This document shows positions 26,701-41,700 of a stretch of 64,000 bases of DNA, piece after piece (positions within the stretch are counted from its first letter, which is position 1; each line of letters opens with the position of its first letter). This DNA comes from Sclerurus mexicanus (taxonomy: Eukaryota; Chordata; Aves; Passeriformes; Furnariidae). A program made the position numbers and the translations under genes. The DNA is taken from positions 804,169-868,168 of the forward strand of contig VWZF01002957.1 in assembly GCA_013396755.1 (NCBI GenBank). Reading direction: 5' to 3'. The notes beneath the pieces are model-generated. The model was not told where the DNA came from. It saw only the letters and a list, made by a program, of their open reading frames with translations, and searched no databases.

Positions 26701-29700
26701 TAAAAATGGAAGGGGGAAAAAGGAAAAGGCTTGGAAGAAGCCTAGTTGATGTGGGGACGGTAAGCTTCAGTGAGACTTTTAAATCCCTTTGGCACTTCAG
26801 AAAATTCAGCTTCTATGGCTACAAGGCCTGATCCTCAGCTGGTATAGTTTTGCACAGCTCCATGGAGTTCAGGGGTAGTATGCTAAAGTACACCCACTGA
26901 GGATGTGACTCACAGATTTCAAAGGCAGGAGTTTGGCTATATTTGATCTCCAGTATGGCACAAGCAATGGGTTCACAAGTGGTTTCTTCAGAGAAGGGTA
27001 TAATTTAAATAACCCTCTGCCATAGCACCTTTTTCTCTTTCCCCCAGGCTTTGATAAAAGATCCATTGCTTGAGAATACAACAGGCTTTGATAAAAGATC
27101 CATTGCTTGAGAATACAAGGCTACCATAAGCACATTGTCAACAAAAGTTTAAAAATGCAACACTGTGAAAGGATGCTCCAGCAGGAGCAAATCTACTGCC
27201 ACTGGGGGAATTTTACTATTCTCAAAAAGGGCTACTTTGATGTTTGGGAAGCAAGAGAGGACATTCTACCTGTTCAGATTTTCTTTAGAGTAGTATTTTC
27301 TGAAAATGTACTCACTTTTAGGATGTCATCTAGATGCATCACTTCTTGGTCCAGGTCCTGAAACTCTTTATATTGCTCTTTATGTGGCTCAAGAGCTAAG
27401 AGAAGCCCTTGCAAGGCTTCTTCAATGCTTCCATCAAGATAAGACTTATATCCTTCTGATTCCCCACTAATTGATCCCTCACATGGCAGCCTCTCTGGGG
27501 TCAGGGGTGTCTCTGCTGATGTAAGCCTTTTAACCAGCTGCTTCGTGATGTTTCCCTCATAGGTATCCAGCTCGACAGGCTTGAGCTCTGAAACTTCATC
27601 TGTGTCCTGCAGGAGAGACACCGGGACACTTGTTTCTATAAAGACATGATCGCTTCCAGCATCAGAGTTTTTTTGGCAAACTTCAGGAGCTGCCCTTAGG
27701 GTGGTCTTGTTCTCAGCCACTGCTGCATCTCCGCGGGACGGCAGGTCCTTTGGCTCAGCGACAGAGTCTCTGCGGGAGTCATTGCTGCTACAGTCTAGGC
27801 TTGAGCTCTTGGAGGACTCAAGAGCTTGGTGATGGGTGGGGGCCACAGTGATGTCAGGGCTGGAGCTGACATGTGCAGAAGAGGACTCTGCTGAGTTGGC
27901 AGGGGGCATGGAGTCTTCATAAGGCAGGTCACCAAAAGTGAAGGAAAGAGGCCGCTTCTCGGTGGTCGCTGTTCCGTTTTCAAAGACATCATCTGGCAAA
28001 TTCGACTGAAAAGATAACAGAGAGAAAATGTTTTTCATGAGGCATTGGAAAGAAATAAACAACTAAAGTATGTGCCCTTGAAAGAGAAAGGCAAGAAAAA
28101 AGATGAAATAAGCATTCAAGACTTGAGAGATAGGAAAAATGTTTCAAATCCAACTTCTGCTTTCATCTGGTATGGCTCCTCATTTCATCAGGAAAACTGC
28201 TGGATAACCTGGGCTTAGCATCTCTCTGTTAAGCAGAGAGCTCTAAGGAGTGAGGCCTAGAAGAGACACATGAATTCTGCTCACCCTACTAGATTACCTC
28301 AGACTGGTTCAGATTCCCTGCTCTGGTTCCTACAGCACAGCTTTTTTAAATGGGGTTGTACATAAACTACCTTGTCTGCATTTTCCTACCTGTTACAGAT
28401 TTCTGTTCTACTTATTTTCTGACTTCTAAAGTGGCAATTCCCAAACTGTAATGGTTTGTTCCAAAAGATTCTCTAGTGACATGGTGTTTTAATGGTGATA
28501 TTACTGTGGTATTTCTTTTCTGTTAAAGTATGTTCTGCATGGGGCATGGATCTCTGTAGTAACTGTTCAACAAGAGTTTTACAGGAGTCACATCCAGTAT
28601 ATGTTTCTGCTGGAATGAAACAGCACAATTGTGTGGTGGTGTACTGAGCAGGACACTGATCATTTAAGAAGCAAAACCATCCTATACAGACTGCAGAATG
28701 ATCACAGCATATATATATATATTCATCTCTGATTGACCTATGGGGAAAAAAATCACCTGCCTATCTGACCTACAGATCTTGCTTTGTTATGTGGCCAGCT
28801 CATGGAAATGCACAGTATGGATGGAAAGCAACTACTATTTTGCTGACAATTTTCTGGAAAGGACTGTAGGCATTCACATGCTGTTAAGCTGCATCAGGGT
28901 AAAGTGTCTAAAACGTGCATCTTTTTTTTCCCCATACTATTAGCAGCTTTTTTCCCCTAATTATAATTATACACAAAGGTTTATTTCTTCTTTCCCTTGA
29001 CATGGGTATGCTTTTAGCATCAGAAAGTCATGTTACTAGGCAAATGTATAGCATCAATCACTATAGCAGGTGACTTTTAAGAACACTGTTGGCTTGTATT
29101 CCTGCCCTGCTCTCTGCCCACAGACAGTTGACTTCTGATCATTCTCTCTTTAGAAACCAAGAGGAATTTTGATTTAATGCAAGCCACATGAGCTCACAGT
29201 TATGTCCTCCCCACTAATCAGTCAGCAAAATGAGTGAGTTGCAACAGAGAGCAACACATGAAGCATGCGTGGGAATGCAGATGCCACACAGAGATTGAAA
29301 AAATCCTTCACCAAATGAAAACCAGGACTCACATATAGCTCTAGCCCTGCTTTTGGGCTTAGCCTGAGCGATGGCAGGTCACTAAAAGAGCGACTGCGAC
29401 GAAGCTTGTCAAAGAAAGTGTCTTGCAGAGCATCTAAGATTGTCAACTTTGGCCTGTCTTGCAGGGGATGCAGCCATTTCTTCAGCAGTTAAAGCAAAGA
29501 GGATGTGAGGAAGGGCAAGTTAAATGAATGCTTTGTAGCAGAGTACTAAATTACAGGCATGGGATGCAGCACTCATAAAATTAATCTCTGTACAGATGGC
29601 CTGATTAAGCATTCAGAATTTGATGCATGCAAAATGTAGGAGCACCCTGTGAATATCTTTGGTATAGGGGCAAATCTTATCACAAGACACTTAAAAATAG

Positions 29701-32700
29701 TTGTGCTATAATGATTAACTACTGTTACAAAATGAAAACACATTTTATAAAGATTGTTCAAGTATTATAGCAGTCACGCAAGAAGAAGAGATATGCAATA
29801 ATTTGCCACATAGTTTCAAAGATGCCAGGATCACAGTCACCTTCTTTTAGGATTAGCAGCTAGGAATGCACTTGCTTTATATGCATTTGTAAGGGTAACC
29901 TGCTGGAACCAGAGAAGAAAAGCTTAGACGTGTAAAGGAATGAAGTGTTTGCAGTGTTTGAACTGCTCTAGGGCTTCTCATTACATAAACATGAAGCTGA
30001 ACAGAGCTTACAAAGAATGAATGGTCCTTGAAGGTTGGTGTTTCAGGAGTGCCTTGGCTGTACATGGACATTCTCCTCTGGAGAGCAGACGCCTTGCTCA
30101 CATTTCCTGTGGATGGGGTCAAGTCTTCAACATCAAAGGGGCTATGGACACACAAGCAGAGGGAAATAAAAAGGTTGTTAGGCTGAGTGAGAAGGACTTT
30201 CAGGTCCACAGAAAGGCTTTTTGAAAAGGTGGTTTATTAGCACATCAAAACCCAGAGGTAGCAAGTTTTTTAACAGAAGTGTTTAAAAGAAAATGCTGTT
30301 AATTAGACAGCAGCCTCAGAAGTGTGGTTCTCAGTTCTGACAAAAGTGTATACTCAGAAATCATTTGTGTGTAATCTGATGTTATTCTTCTCACATGAAA
30401 AATATTCTTGGATTTGAGTTGCCAAGTGTCATACATACTAATGAGAAAGGCGCTCTTCCATTAATAGAGCTGTTGCATTATAAAGGAAACCAGGAGCTGT
30501 TATTACTGACTTCACATTTATTGCATTACAAGAAACAGCATACATGATTGTAAATGTTAAATGCATCAATGCTTCTTCAGAAATGACATTTACCTTTTTC
30601 ACCAAAATGCAGTGAGAATTTGGTTTGGATCCTAACACCATCAGCTCACCTATGCTGACCAATGCGGATAGGGATTGCTAAGAGGTTTCCCACCACCCTC
30701 CTGGTGTATAAAAAGCCTTTAAAGATGGGACAACTTCTGAACTCTGCTATGCCAGCATAAACCCAGCACTGATTTTTAGACTAATGTCTTTTTAATCTTG
30801 GGGAAGAAGTAAAAGCTTTCTGACATCTCATCACTATTTGTCTCCCATGCCTTGTAACATCATTACTTACCAAACCTAATTTAACAGCTGAAAGTAGGCA
30901 CAACCCCCTTTGCCACAGGTAACACAGGCAATCTGTGGCTGACCACGAACTGTTTCTCGTGTGTCAAACTGGGCCACAATTCCTACCCAGTCTTCCTCAG
31001 CATGGAGCAAAATGGAGAGAATAGCCCACATGAATGGACATCTTCTCTTTGGTTAAAGTTTTACAGCTGATTGATTGATTGACAGACCAATTGGTTCTAC
31101 TTACTACCAGGTGATTTCAAGGTTCAGCTTTACTGTGCCAAGGTCATTAATGTCTACTGCAACCACCTGCGGCCGGGCTGCAAACAGGTCTTTTGTCTCA
31201 CAGGTTACACTTCCTACAAGGATATGAGTAGCAAGTCCTTTAACTTCTGTGACCTGTAAGAGACAAGAACAAGATATCTACGATCAGACATGGCACTGCA
31301 ATCCTTAATCATAAGGCAATGGTTTTGATTTTCTGGCCTGGACCCCTTGCTAAGAGGCTATATCTATTGCATTACCTAAGGGAAAATCTGAGGTTTGGTT
31401 GGGGGTTTTTGGGTTCTTTTAATAAATTCATAGTTGAGTATGATCACAAGCCCATGTTTTCTCTTACGTTTCTTTATGGGTGTCAGAAGAGAACAGCCAT
31501 ACTGGTTCAGACCAAGGGGCTATCCAGTCTTGTATTTGGTCTTTTGCAGTAACCATAAGCAGAGCCCAAGGGAAGAATGAGAACAGGGAGAGCATATAGC
31601 TTTGCAGAAACTGACAATTTTCCAGACTGGGAATCTCCTGATGTAATTCGCCTACTTAATGATTCCCAAGGGAGCTCTTTCAAGTATTCATCTCTTGTAA
31701 CTCTGAAGCCAGGCAATTGTTTGCACCAGTGATGGCCCTTGGTGGGGACTTCCACAGATCTACTGGTGAGGAACGGCATCCCTATATGTTGTTATAGTAA
31801 GAGTACAGCACTATTCATAACTGAAAATTCAGAGCAACAGTTATATATGCATGTCCTACACAAACTAGCTTTTGGCTGTTTGCTTGAAAGTCAGTTCTTG
31901 AGCCTTTTATGTGAAAGTGTTTGGGGAGAGTCCAAATATATACACATTTTAACCCTAATAATACTGGGACTCTTGAGTACTATCAGAAGGGGTTCACTCC
32001 AACTTTCCACCTTAAATCTGTGTTGTTAAATTGGGGAGAGTGACTCACCTTGCATCACAACTTGCCTTTCTATGAAAATCTACTGTCTCACACATTTGGG
32101 ATTATTTTGTTCGTGGTTTTGTAATCACCTGCATCTTTTTTCATAAAGTCTTTGCAGTGTCTAAGTAGGCCATTTCCCATAAGACTTTCAAGACACTCCT
32201 CTATTTAAGCTGCCTAAACAGAGATACCTGGAATAGTTTTTAGCACCAATTTCTAGACAGGAGTCAGAGGATGGGTATCTCTAGGTTGGAGGCTTGTTGG
32301 AAGGAAAGTATATGGACTTTCAGTCAGGAGAAAAGTGTGTTGGGAAGCTGGGGGCAATGAAGGGATGGAGCAGTGGTATAAAGACTTCAGTTTGGGAGGA
32401 AAACCTCTCCCACAGCACTGACAAACTGGTTAGTCTTGTAACTAAACTGAACAATACTATAGCACTTCACTTCAGTAGGTGTGTCAGAAATACTAACCAT
32501 AGCTCATTTCTAAGGAGTTAAATGATCTGCTTCTTTGTTTTTGCTGATGGTGCATGAAAAGGCAGGTTCTTGACTTCTGCCTTGCTTGCAGGCAAAGGAG
32601 TCAGTATACATACCTTAATGGAGATCAGTCCAACAATGAGAGGGAGGAAAACCATTTCTTCTCCATCCCAGCTTTGCTTGCCATTCACTTCTATTTTCCC

Positions 32701-35700
32701 TTTCAGTTTCCATCGCTGGCGACCATAACGCATGAAAATCTAAAAAAGAAAAATCCTCTTACTTTCTTGGAAAATCTGCTCTCATGATGCACAAATACCA
32801 GAAACAGAACTGGGGAAAGGGTCTGAAAAAGACTGGAAGAGTTAGCGGCATAGGTGCTGCCCTTCTGCTTCCCACTAAGGCAGAAAGAAAAGTCTGTCCT
32901 GGAGGATCTCTGTCTCTCAGCTCTCCTAATTGCTTCCTCTTTCATGTAGCTAGATAACTCGTAACAAAGCTGCAAGACATATAATTCTGTTTACAGGAAA
33001 AGTGGCAGGTAAAGGGAGATTTGGAAGGGCAGGATGAAAGCCCCCACGGTCCTTCCTAATACATACAAACTGGCTGGATCTGCTGCCTTCCCAGGTGAGG
33101 TGAGCTTTTGGCCATTCCCCATCAGAGGCCTCCCCAGCTGCAAGGTTTTGGCTGGATGGTGATGGAAATGAATGACACCCACACCACAGTAACGTAAGAG
33201 CAGGAAGCCACTTTAGGCTGAAGGGCTGGTTGGGAGAGACCTGCTCTGACTAACCAGCCTCACAGAGGAAGCACATGCTGTTGCAGGCGTAAGAGCAGCA
33301 GGAGACATTCATCACAGGGAACAAGAGTGGTAACAAAGGACTCTGACCAAGACGGCTGGGAAGCACTGGTTTGGGGGATCCATTATCAACCAACTGCAGA
33401 TTTCTTTAGAGTTAGTTCTGTTCTGGATAGAGCAGGAGGCTTTTGTTTTAATCTATCTCTAATTAACCTGCTCCTGATGTTATCTACTGAAACACTGCAG
33501 TGACCAGAGACCCTGACATAGCCTTACAGCAGGTAACATCTGAGTCTCAAGAAATGGTTATTCAGTGTCCTTCCGCTATGCTGCCTTATGATGGAGTCTA
33601 AGCATCCAGCAAAGGATGCTTGCAATAACATGTTCAGTTTGCTCTACATGCATGAGATGGGACATATGCTTTTTTACAGGGGAATTAGAAATGCTTGTCA
33701 CAAAAACATTTTTAAAAGTTTAAAAAAAAGCTCATAGTTCTTTGACTAGCCATCACACAGTGCTCTGAATATAATTTCCAGGTCTTCAGACCTGACAAAA
33801 GACAGTCATACAGAGAACTGCAAGGTTTTTCAGAGCACATACATGAAAAATAACAGCTGTTACTTGGTGTGCTGATGTCAAAAGGTTTTATTCATCGCAA
33901 TGTAAAAAGCAGTCATAAACCTAAGCAGACATACCTCATATTGATCTCCTGGGCAGAGCCGAGCGAAGCCAGCCAGACCTGAGAAAGAAAGACATGGAGA
34001 GACTGTGGGGGGGAAGGGCTGGGCTGCCAAGCGCAGCTGTACCCAGGGGTGGGGTGCAATAGGGTGCCCAGGACCACCACTGCCGTACTTGGACAGAGGA
34101 GGGCAACTGCTCCCTGCAGCCCCCCAGCTGCTGTTTATATCCCCCCTCTTATTGCTGCCTTCACACCCCCCAAACCAAGACAACTCCCATCTTAATTTTT
34201 TGTATTTTCTTTTTTATTTTGTATAAAATTCATTGGGCTGTGGTTTCTTGCATGTGAAAGATTTATACTTTCCATCTTTTTTCCCCCTGCAAGAGCTCAG
34301 GTTCCTTTTATATAATAATTATAGAAAAAGAACAGTTTCCTGATGTCATCTGCCTTCAGAAACTCATCTCAAAGCTCTTACTATCATGAGATGTAGGCAA
34401 GCTGCTTAACACTAATCCGACTGAGTTATACTCTTCAGCACAGATTCCCTTTTAGCTCATCTTCATAGAGACACAGCAAGTGAGAGGGGCTCCTCCTGCT
34501 TGGCATTTCCATAACATTATCGTTCCCATAATAGCTTTCAATAGTAAGTGCATCACAAAACATGACTGACATCTGTAATACGAGATTAATCCCATTTTTT
34601 CACACAGGGGGAGAAGTAGCACAGCAAAGCACTTGTGAGATATGATTGCTTTTGGCTTTTTGGTTTGTTTTTTTTTTTTAAGGTAGGACATGATGATTCT
34701 GTTTCTGTGTTAGCACCATGCATATGAAATGAAAGTTTCCTGAGGGACAATGCTGACATCCTATGGAAGCTACCGTCCCTCTCCTGGCCTCCTGACCTGC
34801 TCTTCCACAGGATTCAGCTAGCTGTTTTTCCCATGAAGGAAACCTCTCTTTTCTCACAGATCTCCTCAGTAGGTAGCTATAGCACTTGTTTTGGCACAAA
34901 AATTTACCCAGTTTTGCCTGTGTGAACCTAGATCTATGCCTATAGTGTTGCAGTGCCCAAAGAAATTGTCTTGAGGACACATACAAAGCCTGTGGTAGAG
35001 AAAGGAACGAAAACAAAGCTACCAGGAGTTTTGGGCTGCTTTTATCCTAAAATGTCATGAGTGAACATACATGACTGTGTTAAAACCAAGGAAAGTAAGA
35101 AGAACCCTAGTGTTGTCTTTATTTTGGGGGATGAATTAGTCTTGCTAGCTGGACTGTAGGAGGAGTAACTAGATCCCTGCATGCAGTCATGGACTGTGAT
35201 CTGCTTATCTGCCTCTTCCATTTCTTTGACCAGAAAAGAATTTTCTTTGCTCATCTTACTGTTTAGCAGAATGGAGAGGCCCTTGTACAGAGTTCATATT
35301 ACCAATACTTTCTCATTTATTTATTGTTTATAAATAATTTAAGATTACTAGCACTTCACTACTGCTTCTCTCTCCCTAGGCATGCTTTTATAAGTGAATT
35401 TGATCTCTGCTGGGACACAACGCCAAAAGCATCTGAGGAAAATAAAAGGTCCTTTCTTTGCCCAGTGGATGGGGTGGGAGGATGAGGAAATACATCTTAA
35501 CACTCTATATGGATGTTGTCCGGAGTCAAGGTCTGTGAGCAGTGACTGGCCCAACAAGGCTGGCCAAATCTTTTCAGCCTGATGAAGAGGGGGCTAAATG
35601 CTCACTTGACAACACAGGATAAGTACTTTCACAGGTAACAACTCTTGGTGACTGAATGGCTTGTGAGGACTAAGCAAGTAACAGGAACCAATGGCTCTAT

Positions 35701-38700
35701 CATACAATTTCAAATATCACACCTTTGTAAAGGCACTGGGTTTGTAATGCAGAGGAGACAGGAGATTGCTCCCAGTGTGTCACATAAGTAATAAGGGGAC
35801 AGGGTCCTTATGTGGCTGTTGTAAGGTGGTAGGGGCACTTAAAGTTCATGCAGCATATACAGCTCTGCTGATATGCAGGATACAGGACTCACAGACTGTG
35901 GTTGCTGGTCCTAGGCTCCCTTTGCAGAGCCCCCAGTGTGTCAGGCCAGCCTACTGTGAAACAGCTGGGCATTTCACCTCCTGCTGTCCTGGCACTTCAA
36001 ACAGGTACAGGGGTGCTTCCCTGTACATCAAAACAGGACACCTGATTCCATACAGGAATTTCCACATTGGGTTTCCCTGTTTAATTTCAATAGCTGATTA
36101 ATCCTGAGCAGTAATCTAAGCCTGCTGGCAAGTTTATTATCTTAATTTTAAAAAATGATTAGGCTTTCTTTTTTCTTTAAATATCAGTCATAAAAAACCA
36201 CCGTGTAGCTCCTCTGCTTCCTGACAGCACTGTGTAGGTTGGCTTGCTTTCAGTGTAAGTGACAGAGGGCACAAAACAAAAATAACTTTCACTGGAATGG
36301 CTAGGAACAGATAAGCTTTGGGGAGAGGAATGCTTTGATTTTAAATTAGATCCTAAAGTTAGCTGGATATGCTGCAGTATAACTTAAGGGGAAAATGCTG
36401 CATGATATGCAGGCTTTTGTGCTAGAGCTGTTGTGAGCCTTAGCAATAGCAATGGCTGGATTGTTCTATTGGATTCCTATTTCTAGGGAAAACTATCTAG
36501 ATAGAAATCTTAGATGTCCTAATTAAAGAATACTTAACGATATGGCATTTCTCTTTGCTGTTTTCTAATTTAGGCTTCTTTATGTTACGCAAACTGTTCA
36601 GAAGTAGCTGCTGTTTGTGCTCTGCTCCCTCAAGTGAGTGCACTACCTGCCTTCTCAAGAACATCTGAGTTTTGCTGGAGGATTTGGGCATTCAAAAGAG
36701 AAGGGGCAAGACCTCTTCAGCCCAGCCATTTGTGACACTGTGGTGCCTTCTGCAACACATCCTTCTATTAGGAACTGTGCATTGCATTTACAGCAAGTAA
36801 ACAAATGCTCTGAGGGATCTGACCTGATGCAATTCCCTTCATACACCCTGTGACATTGTGTTTCCTTCAGCAAATCCATACTGCAGTTCTGCTGTGTGTT
36901 TCTGTACAGAAATACCTGGCTCAATCTCCATGTGTCCATCTTGTAACTATATATCTATGCATCTTTGACTGCCTTTCCAGCACTGAAGACTAGGGACTTT
37001 AAAACCTGAGGGATAGAGCTAGGGGAAACTCCAACAGCTCTGCATTTGTCTTTTCTAATGAGAGCACAGAGTAGCTATTTTAACTTAATCTAAGATTAAT
37101 CTTAATCTTATGCAGTGCAACCATGGGACACAACTGTGACAAGGCAGGCAGAATCAAAACCCTGTATGAGATTTGTGAGCTCCAAAAGCTCCACCAGCAG
37201 TCCTGTGGATGTTTTAAATGGCAGGATTTCAACTGAAGAATTAAGAGTTCATGAATATTTAGATGCTGATTTTGTTTTATAGAACTATTTTCATGCCAGT
37301 GATTGAAGATCCAAAAAAAGATATCTCCCCACAATCACTTCTTTAAGACATTGAGTCTCAAAGGGATAACAGCATTAGCAATACCTGATGATCCACTGAG
37401 GCTTCAGGTAAAACTGGTTCAATTGTATTCAAACCCATAAAGTCCCCTGTCATAAAGACAAGGAATAAAATGGAAAGGTGAATAACACCACTGACTTATC
37501 TAGATAAATTACCCCCAGCTTTTTACATTTGGTCAAATATAAGAGTAGTAGCAATTAGCAAAAGTAAAGGACTTAGAAACAGCTGATGTCAAATTAAGAA
37601 AGTATTTTGAACTTCAGCTCCATGGAATTTCACATAATTTCCCAGTCATCTTCTTAAAGGATTACTGAAATAGAGGCAAAAAGTACATCAGCCCTTGAAA
37701 CTGAATTGCTTCAGCTGTTGGAAGGAGTGTTTGTGGGAGGTAATTAACCCAGAAAACAAGCAGCATATCAGAAAGTCTCTGTTAGCTTTGATGTTCCTGT
37801 TTCTGTGATCCTTTCCAGTGGACAGGGGTGTAACTTGGGGGTTTGAAGTCTCAGCAATGGATGTGTGTGGGGGAGACCACACCTGTCATAAATACACGTC
37901 ACACAGCATGTCTTGATACCCTCACCAACGCCTGCAGCAACTGCTATTGTTCAGGAGAAGAAAGAGTGAAGGTGAAAAGGCAATTACCTTTCATCTTGAT
38001 GCAAAACTCGCCCAATAGGTTTTCCAGCTCTGCTTCTATGGTACACATGTTCTGTGTTGGATAGGAGAACAGTGAGGTCAGACAAACCCTCTTTGGGCTT
38101 TTTTTTTCTCCCTTTTTTTTCCCATTTTTTTAAGCTCTATTTGGAGGAATAGATTCTGTTATGCAAATGAAACATATTTTGCAATCAAATCAATCTCAGA
38201 GCCATTTTTATTGTTTAGCTAGGTCTGACCCTAAAAATGGCAGCTGAGCTATACTTGCTTGCAGTGACACTGAACACAACCCCGTGGCCTTCTGCTGCTG
38301 CACACTAATCCTCCTGTTGGCAGAGGGAAGCTGTGGCTCTTGGAGCATAATGTGGTCACTGTCCTGGTCCTCTCCAGCCAGGACATGTGCCAGCAGCAGC
38401 TCCATGCCAAAGTGGCTCCCAGCATGATTTAATCTCTCAAGAAACATGGACTACGTTAAGACAAAAGACTATGGGAGATGGGTATCAGACCCTTTCCAGT
38501 TCTTCCTTCAGATTTGAAAGGTTGTCACAGCATGTGTGCTGGGATGGTTCTTACACTATTAGGCTGTTGTCCTGTTGTTCATCTCCTGCCTGTTTAATAA
38601 AATAGATCTTGATCACAGCAAGTAAAACCGATAGGAAGCAGCACATGTCTGTATACACATGGGTTCCAGTCTATCCCTAAATCTGCAGGCAGGAAGGAGG

Positions 38701-41700
38701 TAGTCAGAGTATAAGTGGGTTTGGGGCAGATTTACTCTTTTATTCTTGTGCTGCAGTTCCTGGGTATAACCCAGCTCTCATAGAGCATAAACTGTTATTT
38801 CAAGCAACTTTTTGGGCCCATGTAACCTGTCTTTGTAAGTCATCAGGTATTCATCTGAAGACAAATGAATAGTAATTCTTCTTTTAATTCTTCTATCTGG
38901 ATGAAACTCTCCCTGAAATCAGTGACAAAGTTCCCATGGCTTTCAAATAGTGTGAGTGTGAAAAGAATAAACTGATGAGGATATACCTCTGTGTACTCCT
39001 TGTAGCTCCTGTTGATTTCTGTTAAACTCTCTCGAGCTGCTTTGCTGGCAGGAGACATTGCAAAGGCTTGCTTCATTTTGCTGGCACCATCACAGAGACG
39101 TTTTTGGATACAATAGGCTTCATAAAGCTCATCCACCTAGTGAAAACAGGGAAAGTGTATTAAAAAAAAACAACATAAAACCCAGTAAAATAAAACCAAT
39201 GCAATGAAGTGATTTGCATTAAAAGGAAACTCAGCCAAACCAATGCAGTGGCTGAGGAAATGAAGCTGTAATACTGTTTCATCCTATGTGAAAGAAACAC
39301 AAGATAAAAATAACTTCCACCACCAAAATCTCAATACAGCAACAGTAGATGCTGCCAGCAATACACCTGCTTGCCCTGCATGCCTTTAAGCATTGTTACT
39401 CCCTTTTTCCCTGTCTGGTAGAGCACAATTGTGCTCTCTGTAGAATCGTAATGGTGAGGCAGGCATGCAGCAAGCATATCAAATATATCGGTGTGGAAGA
39501 GCGCTTTCAAAGGCAACTGCAACATCCACACTGTCAAATGGGACTGCAAGTGGTAAATGACACATTTAACAGGGTCAGCAGTGTCTCAAGTTTCCCTAAT
39601 GTCAGGATTGAGGCTGTTAAAATATTTGACTAATAAACAGTACTGGAAGTTGGGAGTGATTTTTTCAAATTCTCTGCATCCATCCTTCAGGAACTGGGAG
39701 CCATACTCAGAATCAGCACATTAAAGGGCTTACAAACAGCTGATGTCAAATTAAGAAAGTATTTAGACCTTCAACTCCCCAGGCATTTACATAATTCCCT
39801 AGTCATCTTACACGCCTTTGACATGACTTAGGCACCCAACATTTCATAAGCACTCTGGAAGTTTTGCAAAACATAGTCACATATTCTTTAACATTTCACC
39901 TGGATCTGTCTTCAGAGGGCATTGGATTTACACATCTCATGCTTTGGTTTCCCTTCTCCCTTTAATCCCTTCATTGAATGTATACATTTACTCCATCTGA
40001 GTTGTTTGTTAAGAGTCTGCAGTGGTATAGCTGGTATATATATAAATGTGTATGTATATGTATTTACCAGCTATATACAGTAATATATATTTTTATAAAC
40101 TTAATTTTTCAGATACAGAAAATGTGGGTTTCTAACCTGACTTTATCAGGGTGGGGAGAAGGACAGGAACAGAAGAAGCTGTCTCTATTTTTTGCTTCTA
40201 ATACCCCTGCTAAAACAGGGTGATACGTTTTTTTTTAACCTAGAATAACTTTTTTCTTTGTTATCTCTGACATCAAGAGATCACGTGTGCCCCATGATGC
40301 TTCTGCTCTGCAGTGGATTTTCACAGCAGAATTTCTCTCTATGAAATCATCCAGTGCCTTGGCTTCATCAGTCTACAACTTTGTGTTGCTGCATTAGAGA
40401 TGAGCCTAATGTGACAAACCAGACATGTTCCAAATCCCATTTTCCAAGCCTGCTTACGCTCTAACAAAAAGTGCTGTTGCTAATTTGTTTGAAACAGGAC
40501 TTGTCTTCCTGATGACTTCAAAGCCTTTTGTCAACTTTTACAAGACTATCTTGAATACCTGGTGGCTGAAGCTTCTGACTTGAGGACACCCTAACCAAAA
40601 CAGAGAATGCTTTGCAAAGTGATAAAGTTCAGCAAAAGGTAATGGAGGCACACGTAGCATTTTGCCATGTTGAAGTTATAAAAAAAGGTTTCTGCAGTCA
40701 TACCCACTCCTATTTCTCTTGCAAGTCAGCAAGCTAAAAACACCTACTATAAATAGCTGTCACTTGGTATTTACTTCTGCCATCGGGGTGGAGTGCTAGC
40801 CCAGGATTGATACTCTGCTCCCGCCCATGTGAGCATGGTTAGGACATGCTCATCTGCTCCCCAAATATGTGAGACCTGCTGCTGTGCATTCCATTTCCCC
40901 CACTTTGCTTCCTCTACAGAGCAGCGGCAGGCAGAGGACAGAAGGCATCTCTGTGGCCCTGATTATGTACTGCTGAAAAAGACCTTCTCTATCATTAGAA
41001 AGAAAGATGTTTCCTCACCTGCCCAAGTCTGTAAGCTTTAGTGTTGCACAGCTTGGTTCCTTTTGTCTCTGTTGCTGTGGGTTACAGAAAGTGAACTAAT
41101 GTACTCGGCAAGCTTGAGTAATACTGACCAGCATTACCTCTTGGGTTTGGTGCTTTTCAGTCTTGTTATAAGCCAAGAGCCCATTAGCTCCGAGCAGGCT
41201 GGAGTGGGAAGGGCTTGAATGGAAATGTTCTTCAAGTACTAATTTTTGCCATTCATGTTGCCAGCAAGAGAGTAGGTGGCTTAAGGAACAAAATTTTAGT
41301 CTATCGCCTTATGATTTATATTTTTATTTTTGTCTCCAAGAGTAAGAGAAGACCGAAATTAAAAGGTTTGGATAGGTTGTCATAACTGGAGCACTTCAAG
41401 CTGTGCAAATGCTTTTCAAATGACTCTTAAAAGATGTTTCATCTGTCAAAAATAATTCATTCCTTTGTCAAGCTCAGAAAAGTAACTAATTGCTCACAGA
41501 TATGTTTATAAGTAAGAGAATACAAGCTGTGGATTTTGTCCAGCTCTAAAACATGTTAGTGTAAATCACAAGTACCTCTACTGAATATGCTCACCAATGC
41601 ATTCAAGGGGTTGTGGGCCACAAACCATGCAGCAAAAGCATTAGCAGTGAAATCCAAGAATAAATCCAAACTAGCTGCTGTGTATGCTAGAGATAACTGC

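Noticed and set aside
28711..28722. TA dinucleotide run and other short A/T runs (40041-40095)
   Set aside because: Ordinary low-complexity intronic sequence, too short to be informative.
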